NCBI GenBank assembly: GCA_037951105.1
Contig: JBAMJV010003285.1
Coordinates: 124,001-188,000, forward strand
From: Echinarachnius parma
Taxonomy: Eukaryota > Echinodermata > Echinoidea > Clypeasteroida > Echinarachniidae
Reading direction: 5' to 3'
DNA: 64,000 bases
A program made the translations under genes and the position numbers. Numbering within the stretch: position 1 is the first letter of the stretch; the number at the start of each line of letters is the position of its first letter. This document shows positions 44,101 through 53,979 of this stretch, one piece after another. Under the pieces are notes generated by a model. The model searched no databases. It saw nothing but the letters and a program-made list of their open reading frames with translations, and was not told the DNA's origin.

Positions 44101-45020
44101 ATTTCTGTACAGCGGCGTGCTGTCTATTGGGATAGGAGATACAGCTGCCTCTATCATTGGTTCGAGATATGGCTCAATCAGATGGCCTGGTAAGTCTCAT
44201 CTTGTTTTCCTCTCAAGTAAAGTTGGTTCATATTCATAAATCAGATGCGCGGTGCCATCTTGTGAACTCCTTGGGCACGGTGCGAAACACACACTGGCTC
44301 GGTGTTGTGTAGTGAGCACAAACTAGCCTAGTTACAAATAGGGAACCCCAGCAGTGCTGTCTTTGGTGACACATGGGTGGTTATCACAAAGGTTAATCAA
44401 AAATCATTTTCAGGCTCCCCCAACCCCCACAAAAAGAAATTTCACACAGATGTACAAAAGACTTACATTTTGGCAAGATCAAGTAAAACTGTAGGAGGGA
44501 TGCTTGCAGAAAGAGATACAATCGATTGTAAGTCAGATTATGTAACTAAATGCGCCAATCTGATTGATTGAAATTAGCAAATTTTCTGACTTACAATCAA
44601 TTGTATCTCTTTCTGCAACGGGGCCATAGTCTCCCAGCTAGTTGCCTGTGCACTGCTGTCCAGATACCTTGCCGTTAGTCCTTCTTTTGGTAACACCTGG
44701 GTGTATATCACATGAGTTCATCAAAACTCTGTTGCAGGAGTAAAATATACACTTTCAAAGTCTCAAACAACATTTTGGTATTTTTTTAACATGCAGGAAC
44801 AAAGAAAACGGTAGAAGGCACCCTTGCAGCCATAGTCTCCCAGCTAGTTGCCTGTGCACTGCTATCCAGATACCTCGGCGTCACTCCCATCTTTGGGGAT
44901 GCCTGGGGGTACATCACGTGGGTCGTCACGCTCACCTCCCTCCTGGAGGCTTTCACCTCGCAGATCGACAACCTGGTGCTCCCATCCTTCATGATGGCAC
45001 TGATCATGGCCATATCGTAG
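35108..45020 (+). CDS. DOLK: Dolichol kinase, 10 coding exons
   Basis: Exons: 35108-35246, 35766-35841, 36247-36548, 37741-37898, 39439-39542, 39940-40093, 40992-41189, 42295-42463, 44091-44189, 44797-45020. All junctions are GT-AG and phases join, giving 540 aa; human DOLK is 538 aa. The enzyme uses CTP to phosphorylate dolichol in the ER membrane, making the carrier lipid for N-glycosylation. The N-terminal 300 residues are a series of hydrophobic segments. [15 protein letters not shown] (340-354) is a conserved helix. Exon 8 carries [14 protein letters not shown] and NEQDSG. Exons 9-10 encode the CTP-binding region: [12 protein letters not shown] (445-456) and [12 protein letters not shown] (462-473). 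The C-terminus [16 protein letters not shown] is typical. The start was chosen because an upstream ATG at 35081 is in a frame that soon stops. Exons 8 and 10 are preceded by decayed copies. MITEs lie within 60 bp of two donors. Confidence 0.93.
36602..37126. mobile_element. T2/Kolobok-type MITE, family D, in DOLK intron 3
   Basis: TTAAAGGACAATGAAACTAT and TTGCATTGCCCTTTAA are the ends, with TTAA at 36602 and 37123. The inverted arms are shorter and more diverged than in the 31055 element. It starts 54 bp after the exon 3 donor; an open frame read through from exon 3 into it is not believed. Confidence 0.7.
37127..37740 (+). other. DOLK intron 3, remainder
   Basis: AT-rich intron. CCCATTCGGGCAAGTAA near 37520 and CCTGATCGGGCAAGCAAA near 37656 are similar and may be relics of a small repeat. 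No exon beyond 37741 is needed. Confidence 0.4.
38569..39348. mobile_element. piggyBac-like MITE in DOLK intron 4
   Basis: TTAACCCTACACTGGGAGG at 38569 and CCCAGTTAAAATAGGGTTAA ending at 39348 are inverted ends flanked by TTAA. A G-run directly follows the left end. The interior shares GAAGATCGGACGAAGCATTAC with a diverged counterpart in the 6245-7034 element, so the two are one family. Confidence 0.75.
40730..40975 (+). mobile_element. tRNA-derived SINE just before DOLK exon 7
   Basis: The head has a pol III A box TGGCTCAGTAGTAGAGC (about 40739) and B box GGTTCAAACCC (about 40781) at tRNA spacing. It is followed by a non-tRNA body (GGGCCTGCTGGAAGAACAATG near 40917) and an AT-rich tail. The acceptor arm does not pair fully, which argues against a working tRNA gene. 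The tail ends about 15 bp before the exon 7 acceptor. Confidence 0.7.
41207..41587 (+). mobile_element. T2/Kolobok-type MITE, family A, in DOLK intron 7
   Basis: TTAA lies at 41207 and 41584, with an AAGGGATCTAGTAAC left end and GTTACTAGATCCCTTTAA right end. It is uninterrupted, 381 bp. It begins 17 bp after the exon 7 donor GT at 41190. Confidence 0.85.
41742..41833 (+). pseudogene. Decayed copy 1 of DOLK exon 8
   Basis: After a normal-looking acceptor (TTGTTCTCCCAG) the sequence follows exon 8 as [17 protein letters not shown], then an in-frame TAG. It ends at GATTCTGGGATTG, where the array spacer begins. It cannot encode the exon. Confidence 0.85.
41944..42032 (+). pseudogene. Decayed copy 2 of DOLK exon 8, with intact acceptor
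   Basis: A strong acceptor (TTTTTTCTTCCAG) precedes [16 protein letters not shown] and [12 protein letters not shown]. The frame then runs into the spacer and stops at TGA about 25 bases later. There is no donor at the exon end. If spliced in, it would truncate the kinase before its CTP-binding region. Confidence 0.85.
42114..42204 (+). pseudogene. Decayed copy 3 of DOLK exon 8, acceptor lost
   Basis: The copy nearest the real exon has CCCAT where the others have CCCAG, so the acceptor AG is destroyed. It keeps CGGAATATTCCAGATACAGC and TTTGATCCACGATGCG, with a small insertion before GATTCTGGGATT. Confidence 0.85.
42535..43125 (+). repeat. (CGTC)n followed by four ~147-bp tandem units, DOLK intron 8
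   Basis: GAGCCCACCGAGGTGGAGG leads into (CGTC)n (about 42570-42600), then units beginning ATAACTTTCCAACCCTGCAT at about 42632, 42777, 42922 and 43079. Each unit contains GATATTCTGGGGTCAA.GGTC and AGTAGGTCAAA. This arrangement recurs in many invertebrate genomes as a dispersed repeat; its identity here is not resolved. Confidence 0.85.
43473..43843 (-). mobile_element. T2/Kolobok-type MITE, family A, in DOLK intron 8
   Basis: Reverse copy with TTAAATGGATCTAGTAAC at the left and GTTACAAGATCCCTTGA at the right. The terminal TTAA at the right has decayed to TTGA. It is the most diverged copy in the window. Confidence 0.8.
44347..44395 (+). pseudogene. Decayed fragment A of DOLK exon 10
   Basis: GTCTTTGGTGACACATGGG and TTATCACAAAGGTTAATCAA match the middle of exon 10 (ATCTTTGGGGATGCCTGGG, TACATCAC) and the following spacer of fragment B. 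Only the end of the exon unit is recognisable. Confidence 0.55.
44476..44727 (+). pseudogene. Decayed copy B of DOLK exon 10, split by a MITE
   Basis: The left piece (44476-44509) AAACTGTAGGAGGGATGCTT matches exon 10 AAAACGGTAGAAGGCACCCTT. The right piece (44624-44727) CATAGTCTCCCAGCTAGTTG continues almost identically for about 90 bp. The MITE at 44510-44623 lies exactly where exon 10 reads CTTGCAG/CCATAG. The copy ends about where exon 10 reads ATCACGTGGG. Confidence 0.85.
44510..44623. mobile_element. Palindromic MITE inside the exon 10 relic
   Basis: AAAGAGATACAATCGATTGT at the left and ACAATCAATTGTATCTCTTT at the right are inverted, followed by CTGCAACGGGGC on the right only. The left terminal GGCCCCGTTG is missing compared with the copy at 45772-45936, where the left end joins at the shared sequence GCAG. 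Confidence 0.8.
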
Positions 45021-45157
45021 CGACTGGAATGCTCCCTAGGGAGTGGCAGGAGAAGTACATATATATTTGTAATGTAAGAATTGCAAACTATGGGTATGCT
45101 GGTAGAAAAATTAAATTATTAAAGATATTATTGGTCTAGTTATTTAATCAATCATAA
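45021..45157 (+). other. DOLK 3' UTR start
   Basis: Sequence after the TAG stop. Candidate polyadenylation signals AATAAA lie at 45582-45587 and 46491-46496. If the first is used, the hAT-like MITE at 45158-45330 is in the 3' UTR. Confidence 0.45.
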
Positions 45158-45330
45158 CAGTGGCGTAACAGTAACGTGTTCCGACTTACTGTGGGGCACA
45201 TCTTATGTATTTCTTTTTCTTTAAAAAAAGATGTTACCCTCAATTTGTTTTATTGTAAATGTGAAATTTTGGGGGGCACCCCCCCCCCCCCCCCCCCCCC
45301 CATCGGTGCCACCCCGTTGCTATGCCACTG
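45158..45330. mobile_element. hAT-like MITE with C-run
   Basis: CAGTGGCGTAACAGTAACG and CCGTTGCTATGCCACTG are inverted ends. Flanks AATCATAA and AATCATTT are an imperfect 8-bp duplication (6 of 8). A long C-run (about 45279-45300) lies in the right half. Confidence 0.65.
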
Positions 45331-45581
45331 AATCATTTTGAATGTCAGTGACAACTAATTTGGATGTGTATCAATTTCATAGTAACATAATATGGCAGAA
45401 GATTTCAGCTCATTGACGTAAGCAGGTGGGTGTAATAAATATGGACCCAGGTTCTATGCCTTGTCATGCATTTAAACTGCTCTCTTTTCCTTTTTCAAAA
45501 TAGGGGTCAAACATAAATGGAGAATTGGTATTTCATATTTTATTTATTCCATACTCTCTTGCATTTATGACAGAGATTTGA

Positions 45582-45587
45582 AATAAA
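45582..45587 (+). promoter_or_regulatory. Candidate DOLK polyadenylation signal
   Basis: Canonical AATAAA about 560 bp after the DOLK stop, followed within 25 bp by a T-rich stretch. It is the first canonical hexamer downstream of the stop that I recognise. Confidence 0.45.
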
Positions 45588-45771
45588 TAATACTACATTC
45601 TTTATTGAAACTTGCCATGAGTGTGTATATCTTTTTTTTTTTTTAAAGGACCATAAAACTTGCTGGATGTTTAATATCATCCTTGTATCACATTCCATTC
45701 CCTCAAAGTTTGTATTGTATTTGACGAATACATTATTTATTTCTCCACTGTTTACTAACCTTTATAACCTT

Positions 45772-45936
45772 GGCCCCGTTGTAGAAAGAGATACAATGGA
45801 TTGTAAAGTTACAATTAATTGTAAGTCAGAACATTTGCACGTTTCAGCCAATCAGATTTGTGCATTTAGAACACATGATCTGACTTACAATTAATCGTAA
45901 CTTACAATCGATTGTATCTCTTTCTGCAACGGGGCC
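45772..45936. mobile_element. Palindromic MITE, GGCCCCGTTG family
   Basis: GGCCCCGTTGTAGAAAGAG at the left is inverted as CTCTTTCTGCAACGGGGCC at the right. Arms of about 55 bp include ATTGTAAGTCAGA. Same family as 44510-44623 but with both ends intact. Confidence 0.85.
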
Positions 45937-46080
45937 CTTCTCAAGTACATTCCAGTATCTTGTAACTTCTTTCTTACAGAATCTATTTTATTGTGCATTA
46001 ACCCTGTGAGATATATGAATTAAGGGAGAAAAAAGGATAATTTGATTACCATTGAGCTGTGGGCATTGATCAATAGTCCT

Positions 46081-46300
46081 GGGGGGTGTTTCACAAAGAT
46101 CCTAAGTTGATCTTAGCACTAAGATGGTCTTAAATATTATGGAAAGCCACTAGTGTCTTGAAACAGTCTTGTAAAAGTTATGTTGAAATGCATAAAATGT
46201 TGATTCAAATCATATATCAAAGAGATTTATGATCTTCACATAAAATTCATGAAGTTTCTTTGATAATTAGAAAATATATTTGATTTGAATCAACATTTTT
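46081..46300 (+). mobile_element. One-ended copy of the GTGTTTCACAAAGATCC MITE
   Basis: GGGGTGTTTCACAAAGATCC and a body with TTATGGAAAGCCA match the elements at 52013 and 60503. The right end is lost near 46300. Confidence 0.6.
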
Positions 46301-47357
46301 GTTGTAATTTAGTAGTTGGGGGGCCTTTCATTTACAAGCTTTGCTTTCTAGATTTTTTATAACAATTATCATGTATGAAAATGACAATTAATTAGGAAAA
46401 AGTATTTTAATTCTTGTTATTGTGTATTCTAGAAATGTCAATATAATTTTCTTTCGATATTTATATCATGAATGTTATTGAAAATGTGGAAATAAATCGA
46501 ATCAAACTTTTTACCTATGATTCTGCATATTACCAAGACAATGCTTAGTGGATGACTTGCCCATCCTACTAATTGCTTTGCGCATGGCAACAATGTTAAC
46601 CAGTACAGTTACATTATTCAAATAACTTTACAAAAAGGTTTAATATGAATGTGTCTTTTAGTGCCGATTCAAAACTAACATTTATGAAAACGTTTTTGAA
46701 AAATTGATTTCCTCCCCACCAGTGGTTCACCCTACAGTTACGTTTTACGTTCATATTTTTAACATTTGTATATTTATAAATATTTAAATATGTGACTGAA
46801 TTATCAACAGATTGAGGGTGTTTTTCAAAGTTCTTTTTACAAATTTTATTATATTTTTAATTATATATCTATCGAGTAATAGTATTTCAGGCCCCCACAT
46901 TAACGGTTTTGCCGTTTCCTGACCATTACTAAAGGGTGTGGGGGGGGGGAACAATTTTATTTGTTTAAAAGTTTAAAAACGTTTAAACGTTAAGCAAAAA
47001 TAAACGGAATAACTCAGCACTAGTGTCTTTCTTGTTATTGATGCTGCTTATTCCTATTAAAACCAACATCATTATGATCATAATTTACAGCCATTTTTCT
47101 GTTATTGTTTTGTATTATTTTTTTGGAATGAATGTTTCGTCACAATTTTTTGACACTAGCCTTGATCAATGGACAAAAAATAAATGAATCAAATAAAACT
47201 GGCCTTTAGAATTGTTCTCTTGAAAAATCATATTTGTTTGTGCCTCATTGTAAGGTTGATTAATATTCTTTGTTTCCAAATCTGTATCGTTTTACTTTTC
47301 TAATTCAATCAAGTATTTTTCTTCACTTTTTGTTCTGTGTTTAAAGTGAGTTTAGGT

Positions 47358-47388
<31 letters not shown>

Positions 47389-47890
47389 TTCATACACACA
47401 ATTGTTAATTAAATGAAAATCACACATTCAAGAAAACATCCATTTGCATATAGTTTACAGCAGTTTACATGCACTTTAAAGACGCATACGCACACACACA
47501 CACACACACACACACTTCTAAAAGACATACAGAAAGATGCCACGGCCAATAAGATACGTAAGTTTAAAAATATTCTGATACTGATTTTAATTTACATTTT
47601 CATCATCCGCTTCATCAAAGGTTTCTTTCTGCTTTCATTCTGTTTTACCATCCTCTACATGATACATTCTGAATATAAGTACTGTACTTATGATACATGG
47701 GTTTATTTTATACACAGCCATCCTAACCCGTTCAAAACTTTGAATTCGCTATTATTATCAACATGCATTCTCCATAGACCCCAGCCCGTGTATACTCGGG
47801 ACCAGTCTTGAACAGGTTAAAATGCACCTTAAAATTACTTTATTCTTGTAGTAGGCTGACTTGCACCATATTATACATAGTATACATAAA
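46301..47890. other. Gene-free stretch with (CA)n microsatellites
   Basis: Perfect (CA)n blocks are at about 47357-47384 and 47490-47514. They lie in similar surroundings, which suggests a local duplication. An open frame at 47413-47811 contains a (CA)n-derived His/Thr stretch and hydrophobic low-complexity residues and is not believed to be a gene. Confidence 0.5.
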
Positions 47891-48057
47891 CAGTCAAACC
47901 TGTCTTTGTGGCCACCTGACTACAGTGACCACTGAATATGAATGCATACAGTGCAGAGGAACCATGGTGATAGAACTTGCCTGTAATGGTCACCTGTCTA
48001 CAGTGGTCATTTTCCTCCTTGCATCCCTCGGGTGGTCCGTATACACAGGTTTGGCTG
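47891..48057. mobile_element. CAGTCAAACCTGT-type MITE
   Basis: CAGTCAAACCTGTCTTTGTG and CACAGGTTTGGCTG are inverted ends. Internally ACCTG.CTACAGTGGCCAC-like segments repeat. Related pieces lie at 8050-8124, 31290-31382, 39772-39900 and 54159-54316. Confidence 0.7.
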
Positions 48058-49920
48058 TACTAGCAACTCTGGCATATTAGCAATAATCAAAGAAAATGCC
48101 ACTGACAGTTTACCCTACCTCTTAATTAATAGCTAAATAGAATAAATGACTTTGAAAATGACTTGGATTTCGCTTTGCATGAAAGGTCTCAAATTTGTAC
48201 GACACAACTCGTATAAATGTCCGACATGAGGCTACCACAGAGCACCCATTTCACCCACAGCTTAACAGTGGTATTATTTGACGGATTACAACATTCTGAA
48301 CAAAAATTCTCACAATTCTCCAATTTAAAAGTAAACTGTTTAAATAACAAATTGTATCAAAACGCACAATAAATGCAATTTTATTTTACAAGTATAGGAC
48401 TGGTAATATACTCCAGTTATGTGGGTTGAGATGGAAGCCCAAATTTTGAGAAGTTTACATACAAATTAAAAACAATAATAAACCAAACATTTTGAAAAAT
48501 TAAACCTTTATAAATTGTAATATGAGTTGCAATAGTTATTCAATTCAATGCAATCACATATTGAATACACGAGTTGTATAAAATTATAATATCATTGATG
48601 CACTTTTAATGAAATGCATTTTAACAGAATAATCAATAGTGTATTATGAGATAAATCAAACAAATATGTGTAGAATATAAACTCAAGAATATAATAGGAG
48701 TATTATTTTTTGGGCGGGAATGAGTAAAACAGCGACAGAATTAAGGAGTGAACAAAGTGAAATATTTTATACAACATAACAAGCACCAGTACTAATTTTA
48801 AGAAATTCTACATTTGCCAAAAAAGAACTTCAAGAATTGTTATCCTATTTTTGTTTTGTGTGGAATATTGTCAGCCAAAGAATCGTCATCTGTTAAAATT
48901 ACAAAGACTTTAGGTGATCCGAATACAAAGCTCACATGTAGTTATACTATTTTTATGAACTTTTTTCAATTCATAACTTTTGTCAATGTTGATTGTTCAT
49001 TATTATAGAATATTTTTACAACACACAGTGCTTTGCTATTTTACATTAAAAATTCAAAACCACCATTTCATTATAAAATGAAGCATAATTCTCAAATGGT
49101 ACATTATAAAGTGAAATATCCAGTCCGAATATCTTGATATAATAGACTTATGACTACCGCATTGTACATGTTTGTAAAAAAACAAAAAGACGGGTTGCAT
49201 AGAAGAGTAAATATGAATAAATATAAAACAGTGGACTTGGGAGTTATAAAAGTTAATAAGATATATTACCAAAATTATATTTTTTGTCTTGATTCAGGAG
49301 TTTTCTTTGTATTTTATTATTTTTTAACACAAAAATGTTAAATCATCACAGAGTCGAGTGTATCAGATTGTAATATGAATAAATGCCATGTTCGATTCAT
49401 TCGTGACAACATGGACCTTCTACTTTCTACCAATCCATGGTGACAACAAAGTATTTATATTGGTTATATAATACCGAATAAGATACGCAACTAAAAATAA
49501 TAGAAAATAACCACTTTATCCCAAGGAGAAGTATTGGCTATATATACCAATACATATAGATCAGATTATCACAGCTCATTTCATTTGGTCCTTTTAATAT
49601 ACACGTTGTATCAAATATATAAACTCATGAATACAATTCTTTACAGTAAAAATGTACAAGCTATTGCAACTTTAGCATATAGACACATGTCACTCACTAT
49701 AAGGCTTGCTCATACAAATCGAGAGATAAATCAGCATTGCATATTAAAGATGTATGAAATGTTTTTAACATGATTTTTTTTTCTTCAAAGACACATTTAA
49801 GAAAATGAGGCAAGAGTTGTTTACATGTTATTGAATTGTAAAACACATTAACATAGCAGATTTTACACATTTCTCAGTTTACAAGATACATGTAACACAA
49901 AACATACTTGCAAATGCAAT
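48058..49920. other. AT-rich gene-free stretch
   Basis: No exon with recognisable protein motif is seen on either strand. Open frames here are short, Lys/Asn/Ile/Phe-rich and typical of AT-rich DNA. It may be 3' flank of the minus-strand gene. Confidence 0.4.
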
Positions 49921-50330
49921 GGGTGGAATTCACAAAGGAGGTTTGTACAAACCATGGTTTTACCATGGTCTACAGGGGCGGATCTAGCTTTTTGCTAAGG
50001 GGGGGGGGGGGGGGTTTGACCCAATGACGATGCGGATACTGTGTGGGTCTGGACACATGATGGCGTTTTTCTATGCACATCACATTTTCACTTGGCAGCC
50101 CAAGGGGGGGGGGGGGGGGGTTTAAACCCCCTAAACCTCCACCCCCCCTAGATCCGCCACTGGTCTACATCTATGGAATGCTGCTCGTATACAAGTAAAT
50201 TGGAAATCAACATTGTTAACAGGGAGTTAACAAGGAGTTTACATTCTTTCTCCATCAGTTTACAAATGGCATTCCATAGATGTAAACCATGGTCAAACCT
50301 CCTACAAACCTCCTTTGTGAATTCCACCTA
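49921..50330. mobile_element. TIR element with nested polyG element
   Basis: GGTGGAATTCACAAAGGAGG at the left is inverted as CCTCCTTTGTGAATTCCACC at the right. Arms extend about 45 bp and include AAACCATGG. Without the insert at 49973-50162 it is about 215 bp. Confidence 0.82.
49973..50162. mobile_element. CAGGGGCGGATCTAG element with 5-bp duplication
   Basis: Ends CAGGGGCGGATCTAG and CTAGATCCGCCACTG, flanked by GTCTA at 49968-49972 and 50163-50167. The interior has two G-runs separated by CACATTTTCACTTGGCAGCC. Sister element at 61368-61859. Confidence 0.8.
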
Positions 50331-52012
50331 ATCTGTTCGAAAAATATCCTTTAAAAAATCCAATCCTCATCATGATATAAAAAACACAAACATTATATAT
50401 AATATATACTATATAACTAAGATAGATTAAAATATAAACAAATGCTTATGAAAAGAAAACTAGTAAGTGAAGGTTTTATAACTTCACATGCCAATACACA
50501 CAACTACTGCTGAATACTCGATTTCTGATGTGTGATTCCGTTATAAAAGAAAAAGAAAACAAAGTTTGGTACAAGTCAACACTACTTTAAAGTAAAAACT
50601 TTCAAAGGTCAAATATTGGCTAATTCCAAAGGTTTTTCTTTCGTTGTTTTGTAACCACAAGTCAAATTTACATGGAAATGAAGTCAAAGCTATCTGTGAC
50701 GTTCCATCATATTCAACTGTATGTTTTTCAGTCTAGACTATATATTAACCTACTTCGCAAGTCAAGTATATTTATGTAAACATATATAAATATAAATATA
50801 CCAGTCTAAAGCCATAAATATAAAGATATATATTTGGGTGCACGATTGGTTTAAATGTATTTGTGGCACTTCTGAGTGTCAAAAGATCAAACTGCAGAAA
50901 ATCATACTAAACTTCAAATACAATCAGGGTATGCCCAATAACAATACTGGAATGCAATGTAAAACTGGGTATGATATACATTTTAAAATGCATGAAATAT
51001 CAGACATTGTATTAAAGCGCTTAGAGATGATTATCAATCAATATTAGGCGCTATATAAATCGTGTATATTATTATTATTATTAATCAGCTCATTCGTTTC
51101 TGCATAGATGCAACGCATTGCATTGACAGATTTACCATAGTTTTACGAGCTAATTAAATTACTAATGATGACTTAGTCATAATTTCCTTTTTCATTACTG
51201 TCATAAATATATATTTTATCATGTAGCTATTCAATTTTGTATCAAATTCTGAAATCGATAAATTATGCCCATGGATTTGATTGATATTAAAGTTGAAATT
51301 ACAATAACTGCACACAGAAAGGCGTTGTTTCCATTAATGATTTTAAACACACTTTTTTGTGGAAGAATTTTACAAGAAAGCCCAATATCTTAGCACAAAA
51401 TCTTATAAACAAATGTTTTTCGCAGCTGCCCTTACTATTTTATTTTGTTGTTGTTTATGATACAAAATAAACAATTAATGGCCCTTGCCATGGTCATAAT
51501 CTTGAACAGAATCAAACATATTTTTTAAAGTTTATAAAATAATCTACAAACAAAAATTGCTACAAATTTGTTTTAAAGCAGAAACAGCATTCATTTGCAC
51601 CCATTTTAGCACCCACAAGTGAAATAAGGCAGAATAAAGACCCCAATAATGTTTGGGATTACCATCAACTTCAAGTTAATCTTCTCCTGTACAATACTAC
51701 ATAACAAATTCGGCAATACCATTCATATTCCTTTTCATATACAAATATTTAAGCCAATCAGCAGTGCATATAACATGTGCCTCCAGGAATGCATAGGCGG
51801 TATGATAAAAATGTTAGTGTAAAGGCACATGTATGTACACGCAACACTGGAAAGACATTATTTCACACATACAAGAGTTGGTCAAAAAAAGAAATCAACA
51901 ACACATTTTTGAAAATGAAAAACAAACAAATCATATCTCAATAGTGAAATAATGTTAACCTGTTCCCTTTCAAGATTCTGAGATTCCAATAGACTTTCTA
52001 CAAAGCCTACCA
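50331..52012. other. AT-rich gene-free stretch
   Basis: It contains AAAGCGCTTAGAGATG...GGCGCTATATAAAT followed by (ATT)n at about 51015-51082, a retroposon 3' tail type also seen near 983 and 58565. No exon is seen. Confidence 0.45.
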
Positions 52013-52349
52013 GGGGGGTGTTTCACAAAGATCCTAAGTTGAACTGAACTCTAAGTTGAACTGAACTCTAAGTTGAACTTAACAATTATGGAAAGCCATT
52101 TGTAGCCTTGGAATATAATATGTTTAAAAGCAGAAATGCAAGTATTTTAGACTTTTCATAAATTTTACATCAAGAACATGAAATCTCCTTGCTAATAGAA
52201 AATATGAATAATTTGTTACAACATTTTATGCCTTTTAAAAGAACTTTTACAAAATATTTTCAAAGAACCGAACAGCTTTCCATAATTGCTAAGTCCAACT
52301 TAGAGTTAAGTTCAACTTAGGATCTTTGTGAAACACCCCCCCCCCCCCA
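52013..52349. mobile_element. GTGTTTCACAAAGATCC MITE, complete copy
   Basis: GGGTGTTTCACAAAGATCCT and its inverted partner ending in AAACACCCCC bound the element. The left arm has TAAGTTGAACTGAACTC repeated twice in tandem. Homologous to 60503-60816. Confidence 0.85.
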
Positions 52350-52784
52350 GGTTCCTTTAGGCAAGAGGCTAATATCACTGTCAATATTTAAGACTCCTAC
52401 ATGTGTATTCACATACTTATCACCCTTCTTTCATTGTATGTAGTTCCAGTCAAGATCAACTAACGATACAAGTATGCAACGGCTTGTACACTCTCCCAAA
52501 TTGTTGGAATCTTCATTGGCCAAACATCGGGCTACAACCAATAGGTTGTCAAGTGTAGATCATACATTAGTTCTTTCAGTACCACTGGCACATTATGTGA
52601 GTAATATCGCAATGACATGTCTTTCCTCTGGTCCATAAGGGGGTTTAGACCCCAGGCACTGAATGACTGTCGTGCAGGCATGGCATCTGTTAGAACAAAA
52701 CTTGTCTTATCCTCTCAGAGTGAAACTATGCCAGTAAATCGCTGTCGTCTCGACCACAGATCTAGATTTGCTAATGACCTCATT
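52350..52784. other. Gene-free stretch
   Basis: No recognisable element. It leads into the exon-copy array; possibly 3' UTR of the minus-strand gene. Confidence 0.35.
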
Positions 52785-53850
52785 GGTTCCTGAAAGTCCG
52801 AATCGTTTCAATGACTGGTTTCAAGCCTTATGCCGCTCACCGATGTTGAAGTGAAATGTTCCCTTTAATGGAATGAGTTGAATAGATTCTGAATGATTGT
52901 CTAGCTTATTTAATCAACAAGTTACTTGTCTAACACTGAATCATTCTCAATCCTTTCCAATGTTCGAGTTCCAAAGTTCCAATAATGTCAGTTATAATGA
53001 ATAGATTCAGTCTTATCTAGGCTTATTTTATTAACTACTTTCTTCTCCAGCACTGAATAATTTCAAGGCCTTACCAATTTGCTCAGTAGTTCTCCAATAT
53101 TGATAGGTTAATCAAATAGCAGTGAACCAAATATCTCAACCACAGATCTCAAACTACCGACTCAACTCAGAATTCACAAGCTTTAGAAATATACTGGTTT
53201 CTTGTTGGGAGTCCAAAATTGCTTTAAATATAAAAGTCTTGTACAGCTCACCGATGCTGGATTAAAAAGCAATATATCCGAAGGATAAGTTTAGTATAGA
53301 AACAAAAAGGCAGAGTCAACAACACTTCTTCAAGGCACTTTGATTTTGCTATAGCATGTATTCTCCATAGACACAGCCAAGGTATTTTCCGGGACAAGTC
53401 TGGAATGGGTTAACAATACAGCTCTCTAGCACAAATTTGCTTACAGGTCCTAGCTAGCAGATAAGTTAAGCAGAAAGGCATAGTCTACAACAGTTGTTTA
53501 ATATGGCTCCTGTATTATGACCTATATTTAGGATATAGGCCTTGACTAAAGGATAGCTCACTAGTCACTAGACTAGCTTGCGTTCTCGTAGACCAAATCG
53601 CTTGAAGGTATCGTGCTACTCGCCAATATTGGTTTGGAATGCTCCATATACAAGCCGTTAGTAAAGCAGGAAGGCAAAGTCAACAACAGTAGACAATAAT
53701 GCTCCTGGACTATATTCAGGATAAAGGCACAACGATGGATAGTTGACTGGCTCGCGTCATGAACTGGTCTCTTCTCGGAGTCTAAATCGCCTAAAGGCCT
53801 TGTGCAGCTCGCCAATATTGGTTTGGAATGCTCCATCTACACGTTGTTAT
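52785..53850 (-). pseudogene. Array of decayed copies of the terminal exon at 54092-53980
   Basis: On minus, repeated segments match TTGGCGAGCTGCACAAGGCC and TTCGGTCTACGAGAAGAAAC of the terminal exon. The clearest copies are at about 53835-53755 and 53647-53576. Weaker ones lie at about 53265-53199, 53110-53034, 52990-52910 and 52864-52786. Units also share flanking AAGCAGAAAGGCA..GTC.ACAA sequence. Copies get more diverged with distance from the real exon. The 53835 copy still reads FQTNIGELHKAFRRFRLREE and then S-S and a stop. Confidence 0.75.
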
Positions 53851-53979
53851 TAAAGCAGAAAGGCACAGTTGACAATATCAAGGCTCTTGTTACGGACTCG
53901 ACGCAACATCCTGACTGATGGATCATGTCGAGTACCCAAGTTGAAGTATTCAGGATAGCTCACTAGTCACTAGCTTGCA

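Noticed and set aside
47413-47811. 132-codon open frame
   Set aside because: It contains a (CA)n-derived stretch and low-complexity hydrophobic residues; no homology pattern was recognised.
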